NCBI RefSeq assembly: GCF_000160555.1
Contig: NZ_GG749280.1
Location: 472,187-536,186, forward strand
Direction of reading: 5' to 3'
Origin: Centipeda noxia ATCC 43541
Lineage (GTDB): Bacteria > Bacillota > Negativicutes > Selenomonadales > Selenomonadaceae
DNA: 64,000 nt
The notes beneath the pieces are model-generated. The model saw only the letters and a program-made list of their open reading frames with translations, made no database searches and was not told the origin of the DNA. The position numbers were made by a program, and so were the translations under genes. Positions within the stretch are counted from its first letter, which is position 1, and the number at the start of each line of letters is the position of its first letter. Positions 9,136 to 18,074 of this stretch are shown in pieces.

Positions 9136-11808
9136 TCACGCCCGCAGGCGCATAAGCCCCATCCAGAGCGCCTTCCGCAGAAGATCGACGGGGATCATGG
9201 TCGCCGCGAGGAGGAATACCAGACCCCATCCCGCGGCATGGATTGGGGTGCAGCTGAACATCCCGCCGATCCATAGGCCGACAGAGTGCGGGATATAGGC
9301 GGCGTTGATGATCGCCGCCATGATGAGGACAATGCCCGCCCATACCTTGAGGAAGCCGATATTCTGCCCAAGCCCGCGGAATATCCCGAACCCGACGGAG
9401 CGCACGTTGAAGCCGTTCATCAGCGCGGCGAGGACAAAGAACAGGAAGTACGCCGTGCCGTGTTCTGCCCGTCCCTCAAAGAATGCGGCGATGCGCGGGT
9501 CTGTCAGGAAGACGAAGCTGAGGATGACGAGCCACGTCCCCATCCAAACGATCTGCGCGTTCATCTCCGGCGTGATGAGCCCCGCATCGCGCCGGCGCGG
9601 CTTCTCGCGCATATAGCTCTCATGCGCTGGCTCGTTGCCGAGCATGATGGCGCCGAGGCTGTCCATGACGAGATTGATGAAGAGGAGATGCGTCACGCGC
9701 AGCGGCTCGATGATGCCAAAGAACGGAGCGACGGCGCTGACGACGACCGCTGCGATGTTGATGACGAGCTGAAAGCGGCAGAATTTCAAAATATTGTTGT
9801 AGATCGTGCGTCCGTAGAGGATCGCGTCCTTGATCGAGCGGAAATTATCGTCGAGGATGACGATGTCCCCCGCGTCGCGCGCAGCCTCCGTGCCGCTGCC
9901 CATCGCAAAGCCGACATCTGCGCGCCGGAGCGCCGGAGAGTCGTTGACCCCGTCCCCCGTCATGCCGACGACGAGGTTCATCGTCTGCGAGAGGCGCACG
10001 ATGCGCGACTTGTCCGTCGGAAGCGCACGCGCGATAACACGCAGCTGGGGCAGAACGCGCTGCACCTCGGCATCGTTCATCTGAGCGAGGTCGCTGCTCG
10101 TCAGCACGAGATCGCTGTCCGCGCGCAGGAGCCCCGCCTCGCGCGCAATGGCAACGGCGGTCTCGCGGCGATCACCCGTCACCATGACAACCTGAACGCC
10201 CGCTTCCTGCACCTCCGTGATCGCTTCGCGCGCCTCGGGGCGCACGTCATCGCGGATGGCCGCAAAGCCGATGAGGACGACATCCTCGTTGATCTCGCTC
10301 TTTTGAAAGGGCTGCGCCGAATACCCGAACGCCAGCACGCGCATCGCACGCGTTGCATAGGCGTTTATTTTTTCGTTGAGCGCATCCGCATCGAAAGCCG
10401 CAAGCTCTCCCTCCGGGCGGAACGCATATTTTGCGCGCGCAAGGAGCGCTTCGGGCGCGCCCTTGTAGACCACAACACCACGCGCGGGCAGCTCCGCCTG
10501 GCTGAATTTATTCGTCGAGTTAAAGGTCTGACGCTTCCCTGCGCGGCAGTTTTCATCCGCCTGCATTGCGCGATAGGTCTCCGCTCCCAGAAAGCGCATG
10601 ACCGCCTGATCGGTCGGGTTGCCTCCGACAACGCTGCCCGTCTCGTCATACATGGCGGCACAGTTCGTGCCGATCGCCGTCTTCAGCTTCCCATACAGGA
10701 GCGGGTGCCGTTCCAGCTCCTCCGCAGAAAGCACGATCCCGTCCGCCGTGAAGAAGTCGACGACCTCGAGCTGCCCGCCCGTGATCGTCCCCGTCTTGTC
10801 GCTGAAGAGGATGTTCAGCGAGCCCGCCGTCTCGATGCCGACGGCACGGCGCACGAGCACGCCGCGCGCGAGCATGCGGCTCGTATTCTGCATGAGCACG
10901 AGGGAAATCATGAGCGGCAGCCCCTCGGGCACAGCGCAGACAATGATGAGGATGGCAAGGGATACCGCCTGAATGAGATCGACGAAGATCTGACTCCAGC
11001 CGAGCATGACATACGCCTCGAGCCCACCCGCACGCAGCGCAAAAAACATCATGTAGAGCGAGATGATGCCGACGCTCGAGATGTAGCCGAACGCCGCGAT
11101 CTGATCAGCGAGCTTCGCGAGTTTCACCTGCAGAGGGGAGTCGGGCTCGCGCGCCTGCATCTCCGAGGCCATGCGGCCCATCATGGTCTCGGTCCCGACG
11201 CGCCGCACCTCCATCACGCCCTCGCCGTCAAAGACGACAGCGCCGCGAAAGAGTGTCGCATCGTCGACAAAGGCATCGCCCGTAATCTCCTCCGGGAATG
11301 CGTAGGAGCTGTCCGCCGGTGCCTTCGGGCATTCCTCCGTCTCGCCGTTCAGTGCCGTGTTGTTGACGCGGAGCTCCCCTGCGATGAGCATGCCGTCCGC
11401 GGGGATCTTGTTGCCGCCCTGCAGGATCACGTGATCGCCCACAACGATGTCGTCCACGGGAAGGACGATCAGCCCGCCGTCGCGGCAGACCTTCGCCGTG
11501 TCCTTTGCCGATCGCACACGCAGGGCACGGTACTCCGTATCGCTCGCGACATTCGTCCGTGCCGTCACCGTTGCCACGATGATAACGGTCACGATTGTGC
11601 CGACCGGTTCGTAGATCTCCGCGTGTCCCGCGAAATACATGGCAATCATGAGCGCGGCCATCACGAGCAGGATGCGGATCATCGGGTCGCGGAACGTCGC
11701 GCGGAACGCCTGCCCGAATGTCGTCCATGCAGGCTCCGGGATGGCATTCGTGCCGTATTTCGCGCGCGACGCCTCCGCCTCAGCCGTCGTAAGTCCCGTG
11801 AATTTCAT
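9136..11808 (-). CDS. Calcium-translocating P-type ATPase (SERCA/PMCA type, P2)
   Basis: An 890-residue cation pump. The phosphorylation motif SDKTGT has its Asp at residue 337; the actuator motif is NGET (154-157), and TM4 carries CAVPEGLPL (291-299) with the conserved Glu of Ca2+ site II in P2A/P2B pumps. Later motifs are KGAPE, MVTGD and VGMTGDGVNDSPALRRADVGFAMG. The C-terminal third has six hydrophobic helices as expected. There is no N-terminal metal-binding domain. It converges with the radical SAM gene (17-bp gap) and lies downstream of the PepSY gene with only 35 bp between, so the two may share a transcript. Ca2+ specificity is inferred from motifs. Confidence 0.92.
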   Translation of the reverse strand: MKFTGLTTAEAEASRAKYGTNAIPEPAWTTFGQAFRATFRDPMIRILLVMAALMIAMYFAGHAEIYEPVGTIVTVIIVATVTARTNVASDTEYRALRVRSAKDTAKVCRDGGLIVLPVDDIVVGDHVILQGGNKIPADGMLIAGELRVNNTALNGETEECPKAPADSSYAFPEEITGDAFVDDATLFRGAVVFDGEGVMEVRRVGTETMMGRMASEMQAREPDSPLQVKLAKLADQIAAFGYISSVGIISLYMMFFALRAGGLEAYVMLGWSQIFVDLIQAVSLAILIIVCAVPEGLPLMISLVLMQNTSRMLARGVLVRRAVGIETAGSLNILFSDKTGTITGGQLEVVDFFTADGIVLSAEELERHPLLYGKLKTAIGTNCAAMYDETGSVVGGNPTDQAVMRFLGAETYRAMQADENCRAGKRQTFNSTNKFSQAELPARGVVVYKGAPEALLARAKYAFRPEGELAAFDADALNEKINAYATRAMRVLAFGYSAQPFQKSEINEDVVLIGFAAIRDDVRPEAREAITEVQEAGVQVVMVTGDRRETAVAIAREAGLLRADSDLVLTSSDLAQMNDAEVQRVLPQLRVIARALPTDKSRIVRLSQTMNLVVGMTGDGVNDSPALRRADVGFAMGSGTEAARDAGDIVILDDNFRSIKDAILYGRTIYNNILKFCRFQLVINIAAVVVSAVAPFFGIIEPLRVTHLLFINLVMDSLGAIMLGNEPAHESYMREKPRRRDAGLITPEMNAQIVWMGTWLVILSFVFLTDPRIAAFFEGRAEHGTAYFLFFVLAALMNGFNVRSVGFGIFRGLGQNIGFLKVWAGIVLIMAAIINAAYIPHSVGLWIGGMFSCTPIHAAGWGLVFLLAATMIPVDLLRKALWMGLMRLRA

Positions 11809-11843
11809 AAAACGCCTTTTCTAAGCGCCGTCCGAACGCACGA

Positions 11844-13136
11844 TCAGGCGCGCACGGCGCGGATGAAATAGAAGACCAGATAGGCACTGACAGCAAGGGC
11901 AAGCCCCTCTCCGGCGCTGCCGTACAGGGGCGCAATGAATACAACCATGCTCAGGACCGCAACGCGCACGGGTTCCTCCCACGTCTCAGTCGTCCTCTCC
12001 CGCGCAGCGGCTTCGGCGGCCGCAGAGACGATATTCCGCCAGCGCGTCAGCCAGAGCACGATCCCCGTAACGATCATCGCCGCCGTCATGAGGATGAGGA
12101 GTCCCCAGAAAATCTTTTCGGCAGGCACGTCATGATTGTGAATATGAATATTCAGGAAGAACGGCGCCATTGTCAGCCACGGAGACACGGGCACAAAGAG
12201 CGGCTCTCCGCCGCCCGCCGGAAGGTATGCATGCTCGCCGAGCGCAAAATCCGTCGCGCGCACACCGGGATCGGCAATCTGGAAGATGTAGTACCCATCC
12301 GCACCCGCAGGCAGCCGCATGGAGATGACATCCTTGTGCGGATAGCTCGCCTGTACCTGCGCCAGCGCATCCGCGGACGGGATCATCTCCGCGCGCTGCT
12401 CCTGCGCTGCGAAATGCTCCACGGCGATGCTGTGCGCCGTGCGGTGATAGTCGCGCATCCCGACGGAATAGAGCACGATAAAAATACCGCTCACGCACAT
12501 GACAACCGCCCACGTGCCGGCAAAGACAGAGGTCAGCTTATGCCAGTCCGACCAGAACAGGCGGCTGCTCTTTCGCCTGCGCGCGCCGAATGCGAGGTTC
12601 TTCATCATCGGCAGGTAGAGATAGATGCCGGTCACAATGGAGACAACCGAGAGTGCGCACATCAGCGCAAGGAAATCGCGCCCGCCCTCGCCCATCCCCA
12701 TGCGGACATGCAGGACATGCATCGTATGCATGAACTCCTGCACAGCCGCGAAGCGGTAAACGCGGTCCCTGCGGTTAAAGACGCTGCCTGTGCGCACATC
12801 ATACATGATCTGTTCGCCGCCCATGCGCATATGGGAGCGCGCCGCCTTTCCGCCGCGGTCCTTGACGAGGAAGTAGAGCGTCCCGTCTGACGCGTCCGGC
12901 GTTACGCCGAGGATTTCCTTGTCCGGGAATGCGCGCGCAACCGCCGCAGTTCCCTCCGGCAGCCCCTGCCAGATCTCCTCCATCGGCATAGGGCCCCCGC
13001 TCTCGGGCATATTCAGCGTGTTCCACGCATTGATCTCGCCGCGAAAGAGCAGCGGCAGTCCCGTCAGCGCCAGAAGCAGCAGGAACAGCGCACAGACGAG
13101 GCTCACCCACTTGTGAACGGCATAGATTTTTTGCAT
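11844..13136 (-). CDS. PepSY-associated transmembrane protein
   Basis: About 430 residues with the PepSY-TM layout: an N-terminal helix (VHKWVSLVCALFLLLLALTGLPLLF), periplasmic PepSY-type region, two central helices (FLALMCALSVVSIVTGIYLYLPMM and LTSVFAGTWAVVMCVSGIFIVLYS), another extracytoplasmic part and C-terminal helices. His residues in or near helices (VHKW, MHTMHVLHVRMG, DWHKLTS) recall family members tied to iron-siderophore reduction or heme. ATG 13136 follows GGGGGAG; the in-frame ATG at 13169 has no ribosome site. Function beyond a membrane redox or iron-related role is unproven. Confidence 0.82.
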   Translation of the reverse strand: MQKIYAVHKWVSLVCALFLLLLALTGLPLLFRGEINAWNTLNMPESGGPMPMEEIWQGLPEGTAAVARAFPDKEILGVTPDASDGTLYFLVKDRGGKAARSHMRMGGEQIMYDVRTGSVFNRRDRVYRFAAVQEFMHTMHVLHVRMGMGEGGRDFLALMCALSVVSIVTGIYLYLPMMKNLAFGARRRKSSRLFWSDWHKLTSVFAGTWAVVMCVSGIFIVLYSVGMRDYHRTAHSIAVEHFAAQEQRAEMIPSADALAQVQASYPHKDVISMRLPAGADGYYIFQIADPGVRATDFALGEHAYLPAGGGEPLFVPVSPWLTMAPFFLNIHIHNHDVPAEKIFWGLLILMTAAMIVTGIVLWLTRWRNIVSAAAEAAARERTTETWEEPVRVAVLSMVVFIAPLYGSAGEGLALAVSAYLVFYFIRAVRA

Positions 13137-13177
13137 CCGTCTCCCCCGATTCCACACAGATTTTTTCATTACGTTCT

Positions 13178-13186
13178 ATTATACCA
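13178..13186 (-). promoter_or_regulatory. Extended -10 promoter for PepSY gene
   Basis: On the minus strand TGGTATAAT forms a perfect extended -10 (TG-N-TATAAT), about 45 bases upstream of the chosen start. No good -35 is seen, as is common for extended -10 promoters. Confidence 0.5.
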
Positions 13187-13210
13187 CAAAATGAGAGAAA
13201 AAGGAGCGCA

Positions 13211-13244
13211 AAAAAAGACGGCTGCACGCATCGGCACAGCCGCC
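13211..13244 (-). terminator. Intrinsic terminator after hpf
   Basis: On the minus strand GGCGGCTG pairs with CAGCCGTC (one mismatch), followed by a seven-T run. Confidence 0.85.
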
Positions 13245-13256
13245 CCCATCTGCAGA

Positions 13257-13802
13257 TCAGCCTTCCTCGACCTCGATCGAGGCGTATTTCCCGTCATGAC
13301 GCCCGTAGACTACGTTGACCTCCCCCGTCTCCGCATTGCGGAAGACGAAGAAGTGGTGGTTCAGCAAATTCATCTGCATGATGGCCTCCTGTGCATCCAT
13401 CGGCTGCAGGGCAAATCGTTTCGTCTTGACGATTGGATAGATATCGTCCTCCTCCGGCACGGCCTGGGCAAAGGTCTCGACCGCCTCGGCCTTGAATCCG
13501 CCGTGACGGAAGCGGCGCTCGAGCTTCGTCTTCTGCTTGCGGATCTGGCGCTCGAGCTTCTCGATCACGAGATCAATGGAACTGTACATATCCTCGGAGT
13601 GCTCTTCGCCACGCAGCAGGACGCCGCGGACAATGGGCGCAGTCACCTCTACCTTGTGGTGCTTGCCCTCCACTGAGAGCAGGACCGATATCTCTCCGAT
13701 GTTTTCGAAATACTTCGTGATCTTGCCGACGCGCTTCTCCACGTAGTCGCGCAGCGCCGGCGTCACCTCGACATTCTTACCCCGAATCGTGAATGCAGCC
13801 AT
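13257..13802 (-). CDS. hpf: Ribosome hibernation promoting factor, long form
   Basis: Binds the 30S decoding region in stationary phase and dimerises 70S ribosomes into inactive 100S particles. The N-terminal RaiA/YfiA fold spans about residues 1-100 (FTIRGKNVEVTPALRDYVEKRVGKITKYF, then the basic helix DLVIEKLERQIRKQKTKLERR). A linker leads to the C-terminal dimerisation domain characteristic of long HPF (VKTKRFALQPMDAQEAIMQMNLL...FFVFRNAETG). Length of 181 residues fits. ATG 13802 is preferred; a GTG eight codons upstream is in frame but the extra residues are not family-like. AAGGGG lies upstream. Confidence 0.95.
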   Translation of the reverse strand: MAAFTIRGKNVEVTPALRDYVEKRVGKITKYFENIGEISVLLSVEGKHHKVEVTAPIVRGVLLRGEEHSEDMYSSIDLVIEKLERQIRKQKTKLERRFRHGGFKAEAVETFAQAVPEEDDIYPIVKTKRFALQPMDAQEAIMQMNLLNHHFFVFRNAETGEVNVVYGRHDGKYASIEVEEG

Positions 13803-13951
13803 GAAACACAGCCCCTTTCTATCCACGGGAGCGCCGTTCTCTATATCGCTCCCCTTTTATCTATGTATTTCGACGCAAACGGGAAAACCCCTTCCAGATT
13901 CCCTAAATTCTGATTTTTCTTCATACGCGCATACGTTTTTCTGCAAATGAA

Positions 13952-13980
13952 AAAGCCCGCTGTGTAAGCCGGGCTTTTCA
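13952..13980. terminator. Intrinsic terminator after cold-shock gene
   Basis: Nine-bp arms (13952-13960, 13971-13979), A-rich on one side and T-rich on the other, so active for the minus-strand csp transcript and potentially bidirectional. Confidence 0.85.
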
Positions 13981-13991
13981 AACCTGAGTTG

Positions 13992-14192
13992 CTACTCTTT
14001 TTTGATGACGTTGTCCGCCTGCGGACCGCGCGCGCCTTCGACGATATCGAACTCCACTTCCTGTCCTTCGCTGAGGGTCTTGTAGCCCTCGCCCTGGATC
14101 GAGGAAAAGTGTACGAACACGTCGTCGCCGTCCTCGCGGGAGATGAACCCATATCCCTTATCCGCGCTGAACCATTTTACCTTGCCCGTCAT
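13992..14192 (-). CDS. Cold-shock protein (CspA family)
   Basis: A 66-residue single OB-fold RNA chaperone. Both RNA-binding motifs are intact: RNP1 KGYGFI (about 16-21) and RNP2 VFVHF (about 28-32), with the usual [17 protein letters not shown] start and [10 protein letters not shown] end. ATG 14192 follows AAGGAGAG; six upstream in-frame codons are excluded. It is transcribed alone from a consensus promoter about 75 bases upstream and ended by the hairpin at 13952-13980. Whether it is cold-induced or constitutive cannot be told. Confidence 0.96.
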   Translation of the reverse strand: MTGKVKWFSADKGYGFISREDGDDVFVHFSSIQGEGYKTLSEGQEVEFDIVEGARGPQADNVIKKE

Positions 14193-14269
14193 TGTCGGCT
14201 CTCCTTTCACTCAGAGAGAAATCCTGCTGCTGTCAGTGTTTCTCCGGACTCGCACGTATGCTTCCCTTT

Positions 14270-14298
14270 ATTATAAGAGCCCTATGTATTACTGTCAA
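14270..14298 (-). promoter_or_regulatory. Consensus sigmaA promoter of the csp gene
   Basis: On the minus strand TTGACA (14298-14293), a 17-base spacer, then TATAAT (14275-14270): a full consensus match. It predicts a 5' leader of about 70 nt. Confidence 0.88.
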
Positions 14299-14412
14299 TG
14301 GTCTATCACGAAACGCGGCAAAGAACGAGTATTCATACTCTTTGACCGTTGTCTCAGTCCGCTGTATTCACTCATGATAGAGATGAAAGGCGCCGTCGCA
14401 AAGCATAGGCCG

Positions 14413-14467
14413 AGGAAAATACGGATAAACAATCGTTTGGGCGCAGATATTCCGTCCGTATTTTCCT
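14413..14467 (-). terminator. Inverted repeat at the end of the glycosylation cluster
   Basis: Thirteen-bp perfect arms (14413-14425 and 14455-14467) overlap the stop codon of the last glycosyltransferase gene. The arms are T/A-rich at their ends but no separate T-run follows, so a transcription end point is likely but not certain. Confidence 0.5.
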
Positions 14468-17204
14468 ATAAATTCGGGAAGAATTTCTCCACGCGCTGAA
14501 GCCGCTCCCGTTCGAGCTCCTCCCTGCGCTCGAACAGCTCGCGATAGACCGCGGCATATTCGTCGATGTGCTGCGCGAGCAGGCGGTGCTCCGCCACATA
14601 GCGGTAGGCGTTCTCCGCGAGCATGCGCCGCAGATCGGCGCGCTTGACGAGGAGTTCAAGCTTCTGTGCGAACTCCTGCGGACTCCGATAGATCAGCCCC
14701 GTTTCGCCATCCTTCACCGTGCGTTCGTAGACCGTCGGCGCGGCGAGCACCGCCGCGCCGTGTCCCGCCGCCTCGATGAATTTCAGATCGGACTTGGCCC
14801 GGTTGAACGCTGTGTCATTCAGCGGCAGGAGAGCAATGTCCGAGGCATGCAGCGCCGCCGTATAGCGCTCGTAGGGAGCGACGATGCCGCCGTCCCGCAC
14901 GCCGCCGATATACTCCTTCGCCGCCGTCTCGAGCTCCTCATAGAAGCCGCGGTCCGAGACGACGCAAAAGTACAGACGATCGCCGCAGCGGCGGACTGCC
15001 TCATTGATCGCCGGCATCAGCGGCTCCCAGTCCGGGCGGCGGTTCAGCGCACCGAAGAAGATCGTCACGCGGCTTTGCTCTGCGTCATAGGAGCGCGGTT
15101 CCGGCAGCTGCACGAGCTGATTTTCAAAGAGATAGACGTATGGGTTGAACGCGCGCAGGACATCCGCAAGATACGGCGTCGAGGTCTGCACAGCAGAGAC
15201 GGCGCGGAACGAGAAGTAATTGTCGCCGACGCTTTTCTTGGAAATCTGCGGGTGATCGTCGATCTCTTGGAGGAGGATATTGCCGGCCTTTCCATACGCT
15301 GTCAAGAGACGGCTGACCTCCGAAGAACAGGTGATGGAGGCTCGTTCAAACAGGATAAAGCTGTCGTGAAGGCCGCCGAGGCGATATAAATTGAGCGCCT
15401 CATCCCCGCGCTGCACAGCTCCGGTCAACGAGACGATCCCTTTTGAAACCAACTGTCCCAGAGGCTTATCCAGGCGAATCGGCGCGCATTCCTCTACGCG
15501 GTTCATCATGATAATATGGAGAGACGGAATCCCCGTCTCATACTCGCGCCGCAGCGCCGGCGCCACCAGGGGCAGCAGGGGCTCAACGGATTCTTTGCAC
15601 TCTTCCTGCAGGAATTCCAGCGCTGCACGATAGTCCGCCTCCTCGGTCAGGAATATGCGGCGGCGCCAATATTCCCCGATCAGACGGCGCCACTCGATGC
15701 GGCTGAGGACCACGGCATCGGGCTGCTGCCCCTCCTGTCCGCCGTGCCGCCGATACAGGCTGAGCGGTCTGCTGAACACGGCCGCATCCCCGTGCTCAAG
15801 GAGTTCCAGCCACATCGCACAGTCCGATATGGTCTCATATCCGCGCGACTCTGCACGCCAATAATGATGCGTCAGATCGCGCCGCCGAAACAGGACCGCC
15901 GAGGGCTCCCCCAAGAAATTGATGCATTTCATCAACATGATGCGTCCGGCGGCAGCGCCGTCAAACTGATTGTAGAGGCCGTGCAGCGGCAGCCCGTATT
16001 CCCACAGCCCCATGAACGTCCCCGCGCCGTCGATGGCGCCACGTACGGACGTGACAAGTGCCGTCGACGGATGCCGCAGAAAGAGATCGACCATCAGCGT
16101 TATTTTATCCGGCAGGAGGATATCGTCGTCCATGCACCACTGCAGGAACTCCCCCTGCGCCAGATGCTCGAACGGCATAAAGTTCTCCGCCTTGGTCCGC
16201 GCGTCTTTGTTCCGCACATAGCGTACGCGCAGATCGTCCCGGTATTCCATCATCAGGGCCTGCGTCCGGTCGTCCGTACTGTTGTCGCAGACGATGATCT
16301 CGATGTTCGGATAGACCTGTGCACGCGCGCTCTCCAGCGTCTCGCGAAAATATTCCGGGCGGTTATAGGTCGGAATCATAATGCTGACGAGCGGCGTACG
16401 AAGGAGAGCGCTGCGGCAGGTAGCCTGCACGAGAGCGGCGCCCTGCGTCCAGTCGATCGCCTCCAGAGCCTCCTGCCAAAGGGTCTCCGGCACACCGATA
16501 TCGAGTCCCCAGCGCTCCGCGAGCGGCGTGCGCATCTGTGTGCGCGTGAGATCATAGAGATCGCAGATCTCCGCGCCCCGATGCGCAAGATAGACCGACG
16601 CACGCAGGAGGTGAAGCCCGGCGCATTTCAGGCGGAACGAGAGATCGAGATCCGCGCCGCCGCGGCCCTCAAACGACGCATCAAATCCACCTGCCTGCCG
16701 AAAAGCAGAGCGGCGCATAAGCAGGGCAAAATGCTCGAGGAAGAGGCTCTCCGTCGGATTGCTCAGATGCTTCTGCACCCAGAGAGCCGCATCCTCTCCC
16801 TCCGCCGCCATGCGCTCCGCATTCAGATACTGCCACGAGAACGCGGTTCGATTCGAAAAAGGACCCACGGCAGCAATCTGCGGGTCCAGCAGGAGGGTCT
16901 CCGTCATTTTTTGCAGGCCGTCCTGCGTGAGCACAACGCCCTCCTGCAGGAACAGCAGCAGTTCAGCGGACGCGGCATCTGCGCTGCGGTTGTTCCACGC
17001 GGCAAGGCTCTCCCCGGCGCAGGAAAGAAAACGGCACGGCACATCATGCAGCTGCTGCCGTGCCGCGCTCTCCTCTGTCTCCGCCGAAACAACGATCAGC
17101 TCTGCATCCACGCCGCATCCGACGGCGGAGGCGAGCGCCGCCTCCGCCGTCTCGCGCAGGTGCGTTCCCTCCGCTGCCGCGAGGATGATGCTGAGCGCGC
17201 TCAT
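14466..17204 (-). CDS. Multidomain glycosyltransferase (two GT2-type domains plus GT-B domain)
   Basis: A 912-residue cytoplasmic protein. Residues 1-270 resemble a divergent GT2 fold (SIILAAAEGTHLRETAEAAL, LLLFLQEGVVLT). A canonical GT2 domain starts near 275 (VSIMIPTYNRPEYFRETLESA, EIIVCDNSTDD, then the acidic FLQWCMDDDILLPDK nucleotide-metal motif). The last third is GT-B-like (FFGALNRRPDWEPLMPAINEAV, ALHASDIALLPLN, LKFIEAAGHGAAVLAA, DGETGLIYRSPQEFA). It overlaps the upstream TPR gene by ATGA and ends the seven-gene cluster. It probably adds further sugars to the glycan begun by the GT41 proteins; donor sugars cannot be assigned. Confidence 0.85.
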   Translation of the reverse strand: MSALSIILAAAEGTHLRETAEAALASAVGCGVDAELIVVSAETEESAARQQLHDVPCRFLSCAGESLAAWNNRSADAASAELLLFLQEGVVLTQDGLQKMTETLLLDPQIAAVGPFSNRTAFSWQYLNAERMAAEGEDAALWVQKHLSNPTESLFLEHFALLMRRSAFRQAGGFDASFEGRGGADLDLSFRLKCAGLHLLRASVYLAHRGAEICDLYDLTRTQMRTPLAERWGLDIGVPETLWQEALEAIDWTQGAALVQATCRSALLRTPLVSIMIPTYNRPEYFRETLESARAQVYPNIEIIVCDNSTDDRTQALMMEYRDDLRVRYVRNKDARTKAENFMPFEHLAQGEFLQWCMDDDILLPDKITLMVDLFLRHPSTALVTSVRGAIDGAGTFMGLWEYGLPLHGLYNQFDGAAAGRIMLMKCINFLGEPSAVLFRRRDLTHHYWRAESRGYETISDCAMWLELLEHGDAAVFSRPLSLYRRHGGQEGQQPDAVVLSRIEWRRLIGEYWRRRIFLTEEADYRAALEFLQEECKESVEPLLPLVAPALRREYETGIPSLHIIMMNRVEECAPIRLDKPLGQLVSKGIVSLTGAVQRGDEALNLYRLGGLHDSFILFERASITCSSEVSRLLTAYGKAGNILLQEIDDHPQISKKSVGDNYFSFRAVSAVQTSTPYLADVLRAFNPYVYLFENQLVQLPEPRSYDAEQSRVTIFFGALNRRPDWEPLMPAINEAVRRCGDRLYFCVVSDRGFYEELETAAKEYIGGVRDGGIVAPYERYTAALHASDIALLPLNDTAFNRAKSDLKFIEAAGHGAAVLAAPTVYERTVKDGETGLIYRSPQEFAQKLELLVKRADLRRMLAENAYRYVAEHRLLAQHIDEYAAVYRELFERREELERERLQRVEKFFPNL

Positions 17205-17998
17205 GATTTCAATGCGCGCAGCAGGAGGAAATCGGTCTTGCGCATCTTTGCCGCCAGCGCAATCGCCTTCTCATGATCTCCCATCTCATGCAGGAGCAGT
17301 GCCATGTTCCGAAGCGCGTCGATGTTGCCCGGATCGAGGCGGATCGTCTCCATGAGCAGGAGCTTTGCGCCCGCATAGTCGCCGTCCATATAGGCGACGC
17401 CTGCAAATGCGTTGAGTGCGCGGCACTTCTCCTGCGGGCGGATCTGCTTGCCGAGGATCTCCGCCGCCGTCGCCGCCGCATCAAACGCAGCGCTCTTTCC
17501 CCGCTCCGTGCCGCTCGAAGCAGCCGTCTGCAGCCCTGCAGATGGGGCAGTCCCGCATGCAGAACCGCCAAGTCCCAACAGGGCTGCCAGATGCGGATAC
17601 TCCGCACGCGTGCGATCCGGATGAAGGCGCGCATCGAGTCCCGCGCGGCGCTCTATTTCCGCACGCTGAGCGCTTGTGAGTGCCTTGCTGTGCACCGCCG
17701 CAATATTCTCATAGAGTTTCAGCGCATCGTCCGTGCGCTTCTCGCGCTGGCAGATACGCGCAAGCAGAATGCGCATGTCGATATCCCCCGGCACACGCGT
17801 GAGCCGGTTCGTGACCCAATTGGCTGCACGCGTATAGTCGCCGAGCTCGAAATAGGCATGTGCAACATCGCCGAAGCACTCCGCGGGCGGATCTCCCTGT
17901 TCCAGCAGGTCGGCAAAGGCATTGATCGCCTCCGCATACGCCCCCTTTTCCATATGTGCACGAATCTGCTCTGCCGTCACAATCTTCTGCTCTGCCAT
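17201..17998 (-). CDS. TPR-repeat protein of the glycosylation cluster
   Basis: A 265-residue all-helical protein with at least three TPR-like repeats (AECFGDVAHAYFELGDYTRAAN, DMRILLARICQREKRTDDALKLYE, IDALRNMALLLHEMGDHEKAIALA) and a low-complexity Ala/Gly/Ser linker near 155-185. No catalytic domain is seen, so it may be a scaffold or substrate-recognition partner. ATG 17998 follows AAAGGA. An in-frame ATG at 18088 would add a strongly basic leader (MKKRKKNRADRMQKKRAE) and overlap the upstream gene; a similar basic start opens the second GT41 gene, so that longer form remains possible. The stop overlaps the next start as ATGA. Confidence 0.75.
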   Translation of the reverse strand: MAEQKIVTAEQIRAHMEKGAYAEAINAFADLLEQGDPPAECFGDVAHAYFELGDYTRAANWVTNRLTRVPGDIDMRILLARICQREKRTDDALKLYENIAAVHSKALTSAQRAEIERRAGLDARLHPDRTRAEYPHLAALLGLGGSACGTAPSAGLQTAASSGTERGKSAAFDAAATAAEILGKQIRPQEKCRALNAFAGVAYMDGDYAGAKLLLMETIRLDPGNIDALRNMALLLHEMGDHEKAIALAAKMRKTDFLLLRALKS

Positions 17999-18074
17999 GG
18001 TCGTTGTTCCTTTCCCATTTCGTTTCTCTTCCCGCTCCGCACGTTTCTTTTGCATGCGGTCTGCGCGGTTTTTC

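Noticed and set aside
9286-11871. An 861-codon plus-strand ORF opposite the Ca2+ ATPase
   Set aside because: Composition is Arg/His/Asp-rich and low-complexity as expected of an antisense shadow of a GC-rich gene; the minus-strand ATPase has full motifs.
14413-14467. Considered as insertion-sequence terminal repeats
   Set aside because: Only 55 bp between outer ends and no transposase; better explained as a hairpin at the operon end.
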